64,000 nucleotides of DNA from Streptomyces noursei (GTDB taxonomy: Bacteria; Actinomycetota; Actinomycetes; Streptomycetales; Streptomycetaceae), in assembly GCF_016917755.1 (NCBI RefSeq), contig NZ_CP070326.1:8556001-8620000 (forward strand), read 5' to 3'. This document shows, one piece after another, positions 7,511-16,190 of the stretch; the first letter of the stretch is position 1; each line of letters begins with the position of its first letter. The translations under genes were made by a program, and so were the position numbers. Under the pieces are notes generated by a model. That model did no database searches. It saw nothing but the letters and a program-made list of their open reading frames with translations, and was not told where the DNA came from.

Positions 7511-9127
7511 TCAGTGGCGGGCGTCCCTGCGCGGGCGTTCCAGGGTGAAGGTGTCCACGGGGGTCAGGTCGCCGTAGGGGCCGTCGAAGGTGTAGTAGGT
7601 GACGTGGATGCGGGTGCGGCCGGTGCGGTGGTCGCCCGGGTCGACGTCGAAGGCGGCGAAGCCGTGAGTGTGGACGCGGTCCTGGACGGCGCGCCAGGGG
7701 GCGTCCTCGGTGACGAAGATCGCCTTGCGGTGGCGGCCCTCGGTTTCCTTGGCCAGGTCGACCACGACGCGCCCCTTGGGCTCCTGGAACAGGTCGTCCT
7801 GGGTGGTGGCGAAGTTCCCGCCGCCTCCGATGATCATGTGAACCGTGCCCTTGGCGGTGTCGGCGACATCGGTCCTGGTGGACACCGGTACCGGCGTGCG
7901 GGCCTCGTTCGGCATCGCACCGCGGACCGGCAGCGAGCGCTCGTAGTAGTGCTCGTGGCCGCACAGCACCAGATCGACCCCGTACGCGTCGAAGAGCGGA
8001 CCCCATGCCGTGCGGATGCCGACGTCGCTGCCGCTGCCACTGCGGCTGCTGGAGATCATCGGGTGGTGCATGAAGACGACGATCCAGTCGATGCCCGCGT
8101 TGCCGCGTGCGGCCTTCAACTCCCGTTCCAGCCACTGTCGTTGCGCCCCGCCGGAGTAGCCGCGCACATAGGTGTCGCCGGTGTCCTGGATCGCCACGTC
8201 GTCGTTGGCCAGGCTGATGAAGCGGACCGCGCCGACCGTGAACGCGTACCACAGGCCCCGGATCTCGGGGTCGGTGCCCGTCGGACCGGGCAGGGTGAAG
8301 TAGGTCTGGTAGCCGGTCAGCCCCAGGGGGCCGTTGCCCTTCTCGTTCTCGCCGTTGCCGACGCACGGCATCCACGGGCGCAGTCGCGTCGACCGGCTGT
8401 TGCCGATGAACCAGTCCGCCCAGGTCGCAACTCTGTCCTGGCCGAAGAGGCCGGCCGCGGAGGCGTAGCACAGGTCGCCGTTGACCAGGTTGAACAGCGG
8501 TCCGACCCGTTCCACCGCGGCCACGATGTCGGCGGCGGCGGGGCTGCCGGCCTGGCTGCTGGTGTAGAGCGGGAAGCGCCCCGAGGGTGACGGGGCGCCG
8601 CCCGCCGGCCAGGTGACGACCCGGCGCAGGTTGGGCGCGCCCTGGTCGCCGAAGCTGGTGAACGTGAAAGCGGTACGCCCGCGCGGCGCCGTGGTGAACG
8701 CACCGGTCTCCGGCGCGGTGCCGTCGTGCCCGGCCGAGTACAGGTAGGTGGTGTCCGGCCGCAGTCCGGTGAGGCGGGCGTGGTGGACGTACACCTCCTC
8801 GCGGCTCAGTCCGTCGCGGTAGCTGCGGGTCTCCGCGTCCACCACGCTGCCGGAGCCTCCGCCATGGGTGCCGAGGCGCACCTGCGGGCGGCGTACGGAG
8901 CAGGGGCTGATCCAGGAAACCGTCATCTCGGTGGCCGGGTCGGCCCCGAACTGGAGGTGCAGGCCGGTGACACCGGGTACGCCGAGGCGGCCCGGGGTAC
9001 GCGCGAGCAGGGGGTCCGGACCGGGCCGCGCGGGGCCGGCGGCCTCGGCGCTCCCCGCGGTGCCGAGGGCGCCGGCAGCCACAGCCGCCGTCGAGCCGGT
9101 CAGGAGGGATCTGCGTGCGATCGACAT
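7511..9127 (-). CDS. Tat-exported purple acid phosphatase-like metallophosphoesterase
   Basis: 538 aa from ATG 9127. The N-terminus MSIARRSLLTGSTAAVAAGA is a twin-arginine signal ending near GSAEA, so it folds before export. Residues about 45-150 form the fibronectin-like purple acid phosphatase N-domain (HLQFGADPATEMTVSW). The metallophosphatase motifs follow in order: SFGDQG, NGDLCYA (GDxxY), GNGENE in the place of GNHE, FMHHP and GHEHYYER. The GNGE in place of GNHE keeps Asn but replaces the usual His, a variation seen in some secreted family members. It probably releases phosphate from organic phosphate outside the cell. It is transcribed leftwards as a single gene. Confidence 0.88.
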   Translation of the reverse strand: MSIARRSLLTGSTAAVAAGALGTAGSAEAAGPARPGPDPLLARTPGRLGVPGVTGLHLQFGADPATEMTVSWISPCSVRRPQVRLGTHGGGSGSVVDAETRSYRDGLSREEVYVHHARLTGLRPDTTYLYSAGHDGTAPETGAFTTAPRGRTAFTFTSFGDQGAPNLRRVVTWPAGGAPSPSGRFPLYTSSQAGSPAAADIVAAVERVGPLFNLVNGDLCYASAAGLFGQDRVATWADWFIGNSRSTRLRPWMPCVGNGENEKGNGPLGLTGYQTYFTLPGPTGTDPEIRGLWYAFTVGAVRFISLANDDVAIQDTGDTYVRGYSGGAQRQWLERELKAARGNAGIDWIVVFMHHPMISSSRSGSGSDVGIRTAWGPLFDAYGVDLVLCGHEHYYERSLPVRGAMPNEARTPVPVSTRTDVADTAKGTVHMIIGGGGNFATTQDDLFQEPKGRVVVDLAKETEGRHRKAIFVTEDAPWRAVQDRVHTHGFAAFDVDPGDHRTGRTRIHVTYYTFDGPYGDLTPVDTFTLERPRRDARH

Positions 9128-9617
9128 GTAACACCCTTACAGCAGAGGAAAGTTGCTCAGCTGCACCTTAGGTGTGACCGACCGGGCCGAAGCCAGTGGA
9201 TATCGCCCGCGCTCGCACTGTCCCGAGACATCAGACATCGTGGGACTCGCTCCGCGGCGTCGAGCAGTGTTCGCGGCTGCGCCGCACTGGCGTGGGCGGC
9301 GAGTCGTTGGGGGTCGGTGTGAGGCCGACGAAAACCGCCGCGCAGGCCGCCGTCCCGGAGGCGCAGGAAGAGATCGACGCTGTGGCGCATCGGCGGGTTG
9401 AAATGTGTTCAGACCACGAGTGGATGGAAGTTCGCACGCCCGGCTTGTAGCCTGAACTCCGAGGACGCGCGAAGACACGGTCCGGTATGGGTTAGTCCGG
9501 ACAGCGCTTCACGGCACCGAACACCGCATGTGCAGTCAGTCCCAAGAGGGTCTGCAACTGCCCTATGTGACCTGCGTGTTCCTTTCTCTGTCACGATACG
9601 AGGAAGGAACGGTCGGC
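9128..9617. promoter_or_regulatory. Divergent promoter region, 490 bases
   Basis: Lies between the phosphatase and the monooxygenase, which point away from each other. It contains one odd palindrome, CACCT-T-AGGTG at 9164-9174, 37 bases upstream of the phosphatase start and positioned like an operator. No PHO-box direct repeats (GTTCACC-like) are evident. No gene is convincing here. Confidence 0.4.
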
Positions 9618-10805
9618 ATGCCGTATCCACATGTGATCATCGTCGGCGCAGGGCTGGGTGGGCTCTGCCTCGCGCAGGGCCTGCGCCGCAGAGGCATCGA
9701 CTTCTGCGTGTACGAACGGGACGCCTCTTTGATGTCCCGCGACCAAGGCTATCGAATCCATATCGACACCCACGGGGACGACTCACTCACGGATGCTCTC
9801 CCGCCCGAGCTCTACCAGTTGTTCCGGGCCACGGCAGGCGTTCCGCTGTCCCGCACCCCCGTATTCGACGAGCAGTTGCGGCAGTTGGCCGAGTTGGAAG
9901 GGGACGGCGGTACGCATCTCGCGGTCGACCGGCTGACACTGCGGCAGATCCTGCTCACCGGAGTGGCGGACGCCGTCGCATTCGGCAAGCGGTTCACCCA
10001 CTACCGCGTCGGATCGGACGGCGGCCCTGTAGCGTGCTTCGACGACGGGACCGAGGTGCGCGGCGATGTGATCGTGGCCGCGGACGGAGTGAATTCCCCT
10101 GTGCGTCGGCAGTATCTGCCGCATGCACGGGTGGTGGACACCGGCCTGCGGCAGCTGTACGGGAAAGTCCTCCTCACCAAGGAGACCAGAGCCCTGTTCC
10201 CGCCGGAGATGTTCGCTGTGTTCACGCCGGTGATCGGACCCGCGAAGCAATTCATCGGAGTCGCCCCGGTGGAATTCCCCGAGCCACCTCGACTGGCGGC
10301 CCGCCGTCTTGCGCCCACGGCAGCACTGAACGACACGGCGGACTACATGACCGTTACCTTCGGCTCCCGCCGGGAACTCCTGCCCTACGGCGACGCCCAG
10401 TTGCAGGCCATGACCGGGGCCGAACTGCGCAGCGCGACATTGCGCCTGATCGAGCCGTGGCACCCGGATGTCCGCCGGATCATCGAGCACTGGCTGCCCG
10501 AAAGCGTCTTCCCGTTGACCCTGCGCACCAGTGTGCCCATTCCTGCCTGGCGGCCAACCCCCGTCACCTTGCTCGGAGATGCGATACACGCAATGAGCCC
10601 CGCGGGTGGGATCGGCGCGAACACCGCCTTGCGCGACGCCGGAATTCTCGCCGCCGCGCTGGAGCAGGCAGCCGACGGCAGACCACTCGTCGAGACGATT
10701 GCCGCGTACGAATCCGCAATGACCGGATACGGATTCGACGCGGTGCGCCTGTCTGCGGACAACGGACAGCGCATGTTGGGCCAAGACCCACTGCCGACAT
10801 CCTGA
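9618..10805 (+). CDS. FAD-dependent aromatic monooxygenase
   Basis: 395 aa from ATG 9618, with AAGGA upstream. The Rossmann FAD motif is at the N-terminus (IIVGAGLGGLCLAQGLRRRG), the mid-region NAD(P)H/FAD motif reads DVIVAADGVNSPVRRQ (DG motif), and the C-terminal FAD ribityl motif is LLGDAIHAMSPAGGIGANTA. This is the PF01494 group that hydroxylates or epoxidises aromatic and polyketide substrates. There is no membrane segment. It stands alone with its own terminator. Substrate unknown. Confidence 0.9.
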   Translation: MPYPHVIIVGAGLGGLCLAQGLRRRGIDFCVYERDASLMSRDQGYRIHIDTHGDDSLTDALPPELYQLFRATAGVPLSRTPVFDEQLRQLAELEGDGGTHLAVDRLTLRQILLTGVADAVAFGKRFTHYRVGSDGGPVACFDDGTEVRGDVIVAADGVNSPVRRQYLPHARVVDTGLRQLYGKVLLTKETRALFPPEMFAVFTPVIGPAKQFIGVAPVEFPEPPRLAARRLAPTAALNDTADYMTVTFGSRRELLPYGDAQLQAMTGAELRSATLRLIEPWHPDVRRIIEHWLPESVFPLTLRTSVPIPAWRPTPVTLLGDAIHAMSPAGGIGANTALRDAGILAAALEQAADGRPLVETIAAYESAMTGYGFDAVRLSADNGQRMLGQDPLPTS

Positions 10806-10932
10806 GGGCATTCCGGTGGGGACCGGTGGGTTCCCTACGGTGAGCGCGTGAACGGCCCGGGGGGGTGATGGCGCAGTCCAGGGAATCGCCGGTGACGCTG
10901 TCCGGGGAATCGAGGACCCGTATGACGCGATT

Positions 10933-10960
10933 GGGCCCCGCTCCCGAGGGAGTGGGGCCC
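10933..10960 (+). terminator. Hairpin terminator after the monooxygenase
   Basis: GGGCCCCGCTCCC (10933-10945), GA, GGGAGTGGGGCCC (10948-10960), one G-T mismatch. Lies 128 bases after the stop codon. Confidence 0.65.
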
Positions 10961-11005
10961 GTCCGGCGCGAGATCGGTCTGCGCGCGACTTGCAGGGGCT
11001 CTGCC

Positions 11006-11113
11006 CTAGCGGATCGGCATCCCCGATAGCGTGCGGGCGATGACCAGCCGCTGGTTCTCGCTGGTGCCCTCGAAGATGGCGTAGATCGCCGCGTCGCGGT
11101 GCATCCGCTCGAC
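11006..11113 (-). pseudogene. Relic of the 3' end of an acyl-CoA dehydrogenase gene (copy 2)
   Basis: The minus strand encodes MHRDAAIYAIFEGTSENQRL then VIARTLSGMPIR and TAG. The 108 bases differ from the intact gene's end (16857-16964) at only five positions, and similarity continues about 15 bases past the stop codon. It ends abruptly after CGCTCGAC at 11113. With the more decayed copy at 2029 it forms a set of three same-strand copies. No start or upstream coding part exists, so it cannot be a gene. Confidence 0.9.
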
Positions 11114-11330
11114 GCAACGTGCCGCATCGCCGTCCCGAGCCGCGCTTTCCTTGTGATTTCCGCCGCGTTCCGCCGGGTTCCGCCGAATTCCGCCGGGTTC
11201 CTTGGGTGTCGCTCAAGGTTGCGAGTACGCCCGCTGATGTCCGCCTGGCGCGCACGGTGGAGGACGTCAGCGCCTACATCTGACGCGGCGATCCGGCTAT
11301 GGCTCCGGACCTGACGGGCTCCGCGCAGAT

Positions 11331-11966
11331 CTAGACCGATTCGACAGCGGTGCCAATACCCAGAACCACCAGAACGCCGGCGGCGGTTCGCTCCATCGCC
11401 GTGTTCACGCGCGGACGACGCAGCCACGTCAGCATGCGGGCTGCGAACACCGTGACCAGCATCAACCACCCAGCAGCGATTCCGGCGTCGATGACACCGA
11501 AGGTCAGCGTCGCAGCGAACGTCCCATGGCCGTTGGGGAGGAACTGTGGGACCACCGACACGAAGAAGATCCCTACCTTGGGGTTGAGTAGGCAGCTCAA
11601 CAGACCTTGACGGAAAGCCCGCCCGGCGGCCGGGGTGGGCCCCGCCGACTCCCCGGGCATCTCCGGTCGGCCCGTTGCGCCACGACGGTATGCCCACAGG
11701 CTCTGCACCCCCAGGAACACCAGGTACGTGGCGCCAGCCAGACGAACCACGGTGAAGGCCACGTCCCACCGCTGCAGAACTGCAGCCAGCCCGACGGCGG
11801 CCACGACCGCCCAGGCGAGCGAGCCTGCCGCCGCACCGAGCGCGGTCGAGACGCCCGAGAGACGGCCGCCGCGCATGCAATTACGCAGTACCAAAAGTGT
11901 GTCCGGGCCTGGAGCCATCGTCACCACCAGGGCGAACAGGGAGAAACTGATGAGGGAAGTTGTCAC
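11331..11966 (-). CDS. LysE/RhtB family amino acid exporter
   Basis: 211 aa from GTG 11966, with AGGGG 7 bases upstream. The family signature VVTMAPGPDTLLVLRNCMRG is at residues about 14-33, and the conserved CLLNPKVGIFFVSVVPQF motif follows the charged central loop. About six membrane helices are predicted. These proteins export amino acids or related small metabolites by proton exchange. It is a single gene next to the dehydrogenase relic; substrate and control cannot be read. Confidence 0.9.
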   Translation of the reverse strand: MTTSLISFSLFALVVTMAPGPDTLLVLRNCMRGGRLSGVSTALGAAAGSLAWAVVAAVGLAAVLQRWDVAFTVVRLAGATYLVFLGVQSLWAYRRGATGRPEMPGESAGPTPAAGRAFRQGLLSCLLNPKVGIFFVSVVPQFLPNGHGTFAATLTFGVIDAGIAAGWLMLVTVFAARMLTWLRRPRVNTAMERTAAGVLVVLGIGTAVESV

Positions 11967-12127
11967 GATGAGCCCCTGTTCCAGCCGCTACGAGCAAGCA
12001 CGGAGCTCAGGCCCCGCTCCGGCAGCCTAGAACGCACAAGATCCGCTGGACAGCCACACGACCTCGAAAACGGGCCGTTCTCATACCTCTGGCTCCACGC
12101 CGCGAGCCAATGGCTCAGACTCGGCGC

Positions 12128-12568
12128 ATGAACGACTACGAGGCACGTCTTGCGGAAGCCACGAAGGTCTGTCGCAAGTGGCTCATGAAGGCGCCGGTTT
12201 GGCCAGGCAGTGAGCAGGACCTTCTCGCGGAGGGCCAAGATGACACCACACACTGGGCGGGCATGCGCCCGAGGGCTGAGATGCTGCGGGCTTGGATCGA
12301 GGAATTCGACTCCTTCCTTTCCGAGTGCGCGCGCAGTGTCGCGATCGGTGGTGGATACCCGGGCGAAGGCCGGCTCAGGTTCAACACCGGTATCGACACA
12401 CGCAAGATGAAGGCCATGCGGAAGATCCCGCACGAAGACGCCGTCGTCAAGGGAAACAGCGACGGCGACTTCTACGAGGTGTACAACGGGTCCGTCTATC
12501 GCAGGGATCGATCCGGCTCGCTCATCATCATCCGTTGGCGACTGGAGAGAACGGGCAGCTGGGGGTGA
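12128..12568 (+). CDS. Hypothetical protein (146 aa)
   Basis: Starts at ATG 12128 (MNDYEARLAEATKVCRKWLM). No strong ribosome binding site is seen. The product is soluble, with amphipathic N-terminal helices and a C-terminal beta-rich part ending SLIIIRWRLERTGSWG. I do not recognise the family. Codon use is plausible for a real gene though less extreme than in core genes, consistent with acquired DNA. It overlaps nothing and points away from the LysE gene. Confidence 0.55.
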   Translation: MNDYEARLAEATKVCRKWLMKAPVWPGSEQDLLAEGQDDTTHWAGMRPRAEMLRAWIEEFDSFLSECARSVAIGGGYPGEGRLRFNTGIDTRKMKAMRKIPHEDAVVKGNSDGDFYEVYNGSVYRRDRSGSLIIIRWRLERTGSWG

Positions 12569-12615
12569 CCCGACGCCAACCCGCCTACTCCAGCGAGTAG
12601 CAGCGGGTACCACTC

Positions 12616-12960
12616 TCAGCTGCCATGCCACAGCCGGTCCATCCGCTCAAGGACTTCCGGCAGTATCACCTCGATGCGGCCCCGGAGCAGCCCTCCCAGC
12701 CCCTCCATGGGCCTCCGACCATGAGCCTCCGACCGATACAGGTTCCGGATGTCTTCACCGGCTGCCACATTGCCTAGGCCGCCGGCCAGGAGGAATCGTT
12801 GCCCCTCGGTGGTTGGCTGGTCGATCAGACGAACCCGCTCGATGCATTTGCCGACCACGACCAGGGCGGCACGTTGGCCCCCACGCGTTGTCAGGGTTCT
12901 CGGCGATGTCCGAAGTCCTGAAAGTAGTGGGCCGCTTCCGAGAACGGGATCAGATCGGGC
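12616..12960 (-). pseudogene. Broken DUF6879-type gene
   Basis: Two pieces remain. The N-terminal part (PDLIPFSEAAHYFQDFGHR, about 12900-12957) runs into a stop. The central part (VRLIDQPTTEGQRFLLAGGL, NVAAGEDIRNLYRSEA) lies at about 12715-12835 in a different frame context and ends in foreign-looking sequence. In Streptomyces this family sits behind small XRE-type regulators, as here the companion relic at 12964. Family recognised from memory; the break is visible. No function remains. Confidence 0.6.
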
Positions 12961-12963
12961 AGG

Positions 12964-13178
12964 TCACCCCTTGGGCGCGAAGCAGGTGAGGAGTTTACGA
13001 GGGATCACGACGAACGTTTCGGAGTCCTTGACGTCACGGAGTTGCGCGAAGTGGGCAGGATCGGTAAGCCGGTCGCCCTGGACGACAATGTCGCCGCTCT
13101 CTTCGACCTCGTAGAGGGTGGGCAGAGGGTGGGGCGGTCGCCGTCGTCGAAGGTGGTCCCGATGAGCCTCAGTGCCAT
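12964..13178 (-). pseudogene. Small DUF6879-operon companion gene, inactivated by an 11-bp duplication
   Basis: From ATG 13178 the frame reads MALRLIGTTFDDGDRPTL and then shifts. The correct continuation (YEVEESGDIVVQGDRLTDPA ... FVVIPRKLLTCFAPKG) is in another frame. AGAGGGTGGG occurs at 13113-13122 and again at 13124-13133, so an 11-base near-tandem duplication explains the frameshift. The stop at 12964 nearly abuts the DUF6879 relic, the normal operon arrangement for this pair. Confidence 0.65.
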
Positions 13179-13227
13179 GACCGTGGCCTTTCGCGAGATC
13201 AGCTTGCGATTCAGCATGGCGGCGGAC

Positions 13228-13362
13228 GACCGCGTGTCCTTGGCCGGCATCGTCTACGTGCTGTGCACGGGGGTGAGCTGGCGTGACGTCTCAGCCGAGC
13301 GGATCGGTTGCACGGGGTGGCCTGCTGGCGCCGTCTGCGGGACTGGACCGAGGCCGGCGCGC
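13228..13362 (+). pseudogene. Fragment of an IS5-type transposase
   Basis: Plus strand encodes SLAGIVYVLCTGVSWRDVSA and ERIGC, then in another frame ACWRRLRDWTEAGA. This corresponds to the orfA part of the transposase at 14650-15458 (ALAGVLFVLWTGVAWRDVPA ... WRRLRDWTEAG). Both ends are missing and the frame is shifted. It is evidence of an older insertion in the same stretch. Confidence 0.8.
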
Positions 13363-13449
13363 AAGCCGTTGCTGGTGGAACACGGTGGTTCTGGTCGGTT
13401 TTTCGGTGACTCGCACTGGTTGGTGAATGCGCGGCGGTACTGGTCTGGC

Positions 13450-14205
13450 TCAGAGCGTCCGGCCGAGGAGGTCTAGCAGTACCCGCCAATGACGCTCGTC
13501 TGCCTCGGCGTTGTACGCGGCGGTGTCGGACTGGGTGTATCCATGGTGGGCGCCCTCGTAGACCTCATTGCGGTAGCGCACACCCGCAGTACCCAGTGCC
13601 TGCCCCAGGCTTTTGATCTGCTCGGCCGACATCCAGGGGTCCTGGTCGGCATGACCGAAGTACAGCTCTGCCGTGATGTGGTCGGCAAGCCGGTGCGGGC
13701 TGTCCTCAGCATCGGTGACCATACGGCTGGTATGGAAGGCCGCCGCGGCCGCTATCCGGTCAGGGAAAGCTGCGGCGGTACGGACGGCGAGGGCGCCGCC
13801 CATGCAGTAACCGGTGGTGCCCATGGGACCATTCGCGACCAGGGGGGAGGCGGCCAGCCAGTCGAGGTAGGCGCCGGCGTCGCGCATCGCCGCTTCGGGG
13901 GTAAGCGCCTGGATGATCGGACCGAGCTGGGCGAAGATCTCGGGCCGCTCGGCCGGCTTGATGTACGTGGGCAGTTCCGCCACTGGAGCGCGCCCCGCAC
14001 GGTAGAAGACATTGGGCACCAGCACCGTGTAACCATGCCCGGCCAGTCGCCTGGCCATCGCCTCCAACGAGGGGCGCAGCCCGAAGGCGTCCATGTAGAG
14101 CAGCACGCCGGGGTGCGGCGCGCCGTCGCCGGGGTGGGCGAGATAGGCGTCAGCGGTCCCGTCCGGCGTGGGAAGGCCGAGTGATACTCCCTGCGCGTTG
14201 GTCAT
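13450..14205 (-). CDS. Dienelactone hydrolase family protein
   Basis: 251 aa from ATG 14205; GGAAAGG lies upstream. Alpha/beta hydrolase of the DLH group: nucleophile Cys in GTTGYCMGGAL (residue about 135), Asp in YFGHADQDPWM, His in EGAHHGYTQ. The N-terminal DAYLAHPG segment is also typical. DLH enzymes open dienelactones in chloroaromatic breakdown, but most homologues have unknown ester or lactone substrates. Length fits the family (about 235-250). Single gene between transposase relics. Confidence 0.88.
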   Translation of the reverse strand: MTNAQGVSLGLPTPDGTADAYLAHPGDGAPHPGVLLYMDAFGLRPSLEAMARRLAGHGYTVLVPNVFYRAGRAPVAELPTYIKPAERPEIFAQLGPIIQALTPEAAMRDAGAYLDWLAASPLVANGPMGTTGYCMGGALAVRTAAAFPDRIAAAAAFHTSRMVTDAEDSPHRLADHITAELYFGHADQDPWMSAEQIKSLGQALGTAGVRYRNEVYEGAHHGYTQSDTAAYNAEADERHWRVLLDLLGRTL

Positions 14206-14392
14206 CTCCGCACCTTTCCTCAGGCGTCCGGGCGACGCGCGACGAGCGGCCGTCCACCCGCTGGCTCACACGGCCGATGGATCCCGATACCGTAACTCGT
14301 CGGCTCGCGGGGCGGCGGATGGTGGCGATCCCCTCACTTGAGCGACTGGCGGATGTCCTCGGCCTGGCCCGGCGCGCCGGTTCAACCGGAGT

Positions 14393-14644
14393 GGGCACGT
14401 CGGCACCTACTCCTACAGGGTTCATGGGGCAGGGTGCCGCTTCGTCAGTGACAACCGCACTGAGGTCGATATGGACTTCGCAGCCGACGGGAGCGAAGTC
14501 TTCGACATCTGGCGGCTGCGCCGTCACGGACTGAGCCTGCCGGAGACTGTGGATGTCACGGATGAGGACCTGCGAGCCGCAGTGCGGTCGCTGCAACCGC
14601 TTCTGGACGAGGTGCGGCCGGGGTGGTTCAGCGTAGCCAACTGA
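14393..14644 (+). pseudogene. 5'-truncated hypothetical gene ending at the IS element
   Basis: Frame 2 reads GTYSYRVHGAGCRFVSDNRT, continues EVDMDFAADGSEVFDIWRLR and ends LLDEVRPGWFSVAN. This looks like a real protein end with an acidic C-terminal helix, but no start codon lies upstream in frame and 14206-14392 has no matching sequence. The stop codon TGA (14642-14644) is inside the left end of the IS element. It resembles small proteins of the DUF6896 kind, a weak guess from memory. Confidence 0.5.
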
Positions 14645-15528
14645 TCGCTTCAGGATGAGGTTCGCAGGCGGCGCAGGCATATGAGGCTGCAGGCCAGTTC
14701 GAGCAGGCCCTGATGGAGATCGGCGCGTCGCTCGTAGCGGGTGCGGAGGCGTTTGAACTGATGCAGCCAGGCGAAGGCGCGCTCGACCACCCAGCGCACC
14801 GTGCCCAGTCCGGAACCGTGGGCGACGCCGCGTCGCGCAATCAACGGCTTGATGCCCCGCTTCCACAGCAGGCGGCGGTACTTGTCGAAGTCGTAGCCCC
14901 GGTCGGCATACAGGCGCCGGGGCTTGCGGCGGGGACGTCCCCGCCGTCCCCGGATCGGCGGGACGGCGTCGAGCAGGTGCAGGAGCTGGGTGACGTCGTG
15001 CCAATTGCCGCCGGTGAGAGTGACGGCGAGCGGGGTTCCGTGGCGATCGACGATCAGGTGGTGCTTCGAGCCGGGGCGGGCACGATCGACGGGAGAGGGG
15101 CCGACATGATCCCCCCTTTGAGGGCCCGGACGTGCGACCCATCCACGGCGCAGTCGTCCAGGTCCAGCCGGTCGGCCCGGCGAAGCTCGGCCAGCAGGGC
15201 GGCATGCAGGCGTGGCCAGAGGCCGGCCTCGGTCCAGTCCCGCAGCCGGCGCCAGGCCGTCCCCCCGGAACAGCCCACGGTCTCCGCCGGGACGTCCCGC
15301 CAGGCGACACCGGTCCACAGCACAAACAGGACGCCAGCGAGTGCTGTTCGGTCAGGAACACGCAACCGCCCGGGATGCCGACGGCGCCGTTCGGGAGAGG
15401 GTGGCAGCAGCGGGGCCACCCCCTCCCACAGGTCGTCCGGAACAAGATCAACACGCATCCAGGCACCCTGCCGACCAAGATCGTCGAGCACAAGACCCGC
15501 AGCTCAACCCATTCCGAAACGATCAGTT
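14639..15528. mobile_element. IS5-type insertion sequence, about 890 bp
   Basis: Imperfect terminal inverted repeats of about 20 bases at 14639-14659 (AACTGATCGCTTCAGGATG...) and 15508-15528 (reverse complement AACTGATCGTTTCGGAATG...) enclose a two-frame transposase. No clear target duplication is visible. Size, ends beginning ACTGATCG and the orfA/orfB layout fit the IS427-like part of the IS5 family. Genes on both sides end within or next to its termini. Confidence 0.85.
14650..15458 (-). CDS. IS5 family transposase made by frameshift (orfA + orfB)
   Basis: orfA starts at ATG 15458 (MRVDLVPDDLWEGVAPLLPP) and stays open to 15054. orfB is open from 15318 to 14650. Homology passes from orfA to orfB at the run CAAAGGGGGGATC (about 15112-15122 on the plus strand), giving ALKGG then GPSPVDRARPGSKHHL, so a -1 slip on the G run is the probable route to the full protein. 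DDE residues: Asp in LDDCAVDGSHV, Asp in YADRGYD, Glu in VVERAFAWLHQFKRL. It may be an active element; both frames look intact. Confidence 0.88.
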
Positions 15529-15862
15529 ATGCCCAAAGCCCTGCCCCCACATTGGCAGGCGTGCATCCTCGCGGGCGGGAACTGCCGCCACAAGTGCTCA
15601 ACCGTCCGCGAGGAATGCAGGCGGCGGCACGTATGCCGCACTGTGGGGTTGCCCGATAGGCGCGGGCCCGCTGCTGGATTTCGGGGAGCGCGTAGATGGT
15701 CTTGCACTCGCGCCGGTTTCCGGTGAGCCGGTTCTTACGGGAGAAGCGGCGGATCTTGCCACGCGTCGCCCGCTGACGGATCACTTGCTGTGGGACTCCA
15801 GTTGCCGCGGCGGCTTCGTGAGCGAATACCTGACCCTCCGGCAGGTTCTCGACGAGACGCAC
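15527..15862 (-). CDS. Helix-turn-helix protein, 3' end replaced by IS junction
   Basis: GTG 15862 is preceded by GGAGG at a 7-base gap, which fixes the start. Residues about 10-40 (GQVFAHEAAAATGVPQQVIR, QRATRGKIRR) have the shape of a MerR/excisionase-type helix-turn-helix, followed by a basic stretch and YALPEIQQRARAY. The last 35 or so residues (CGIRAAACIPRGR...) look like non-coding sequence and the stop lies in the IS end, so the C-terminus has probably been lost. Possibly a plasmid or phage regulator. Moderate to low certainty on function. Confidence 0.45.
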   Translation of the reverse strand: MRLVENLPEGQVFAHEAAAATGVPQQVIRQRATRGKIRRFSRKNRLTGNRRECKTIYALPEIQQRARAYRATPQCGIRAAACIPRGRLSTCGGSSRPRGCTPANVGAGLWA

Positions 15863-16190
15863 GCGCACGCCTCCAGATCGAACATGCAAAAGCCCCCGAC
15901 GGATCGGGAACTTTACGGGCTCGCGGGCACACGAGTGCTCCGTTGGGAGCAGCGCGAGATTCAACTAACAAGTCCGCACGCACTTATGGATCGTCTCAAA
16001 TGATCAACACTTAACTTCATATTGGGCCGTTGGGGCGGAGGGCCCGCAACTCCAGCAGTACAGCCACCCGTTCGCAACAGCCCTGAATCCGGCGTGCCGC
16101 CCAACACCTGCGACATATCTCGTATTAGCCTCTTGTGACTGTACGAAGTCGCTATATCACGGATTGCATCCGTCGACCACCGGAGAAGAA
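15863..16190. promoter_or_regulatory. Upstream region of the secreted protein gene
   Basis: About 330 bases, less GC-rich near 16000-16140 (TTAACTTCATATTGG, CGTATTAGCCTCTTGTGAC), which is where a promoter for the gene at 16191 would be expected. No gene seen. Confidence 0.35.

Noticed and set aside
9164..9174. Iron or zinc regulator box (CACCTTAGGTG)
   Set aside because: Only half resembles the TTAGGT-type iron box and the gene is a phosphatase; kept as an unnamed palindrome.
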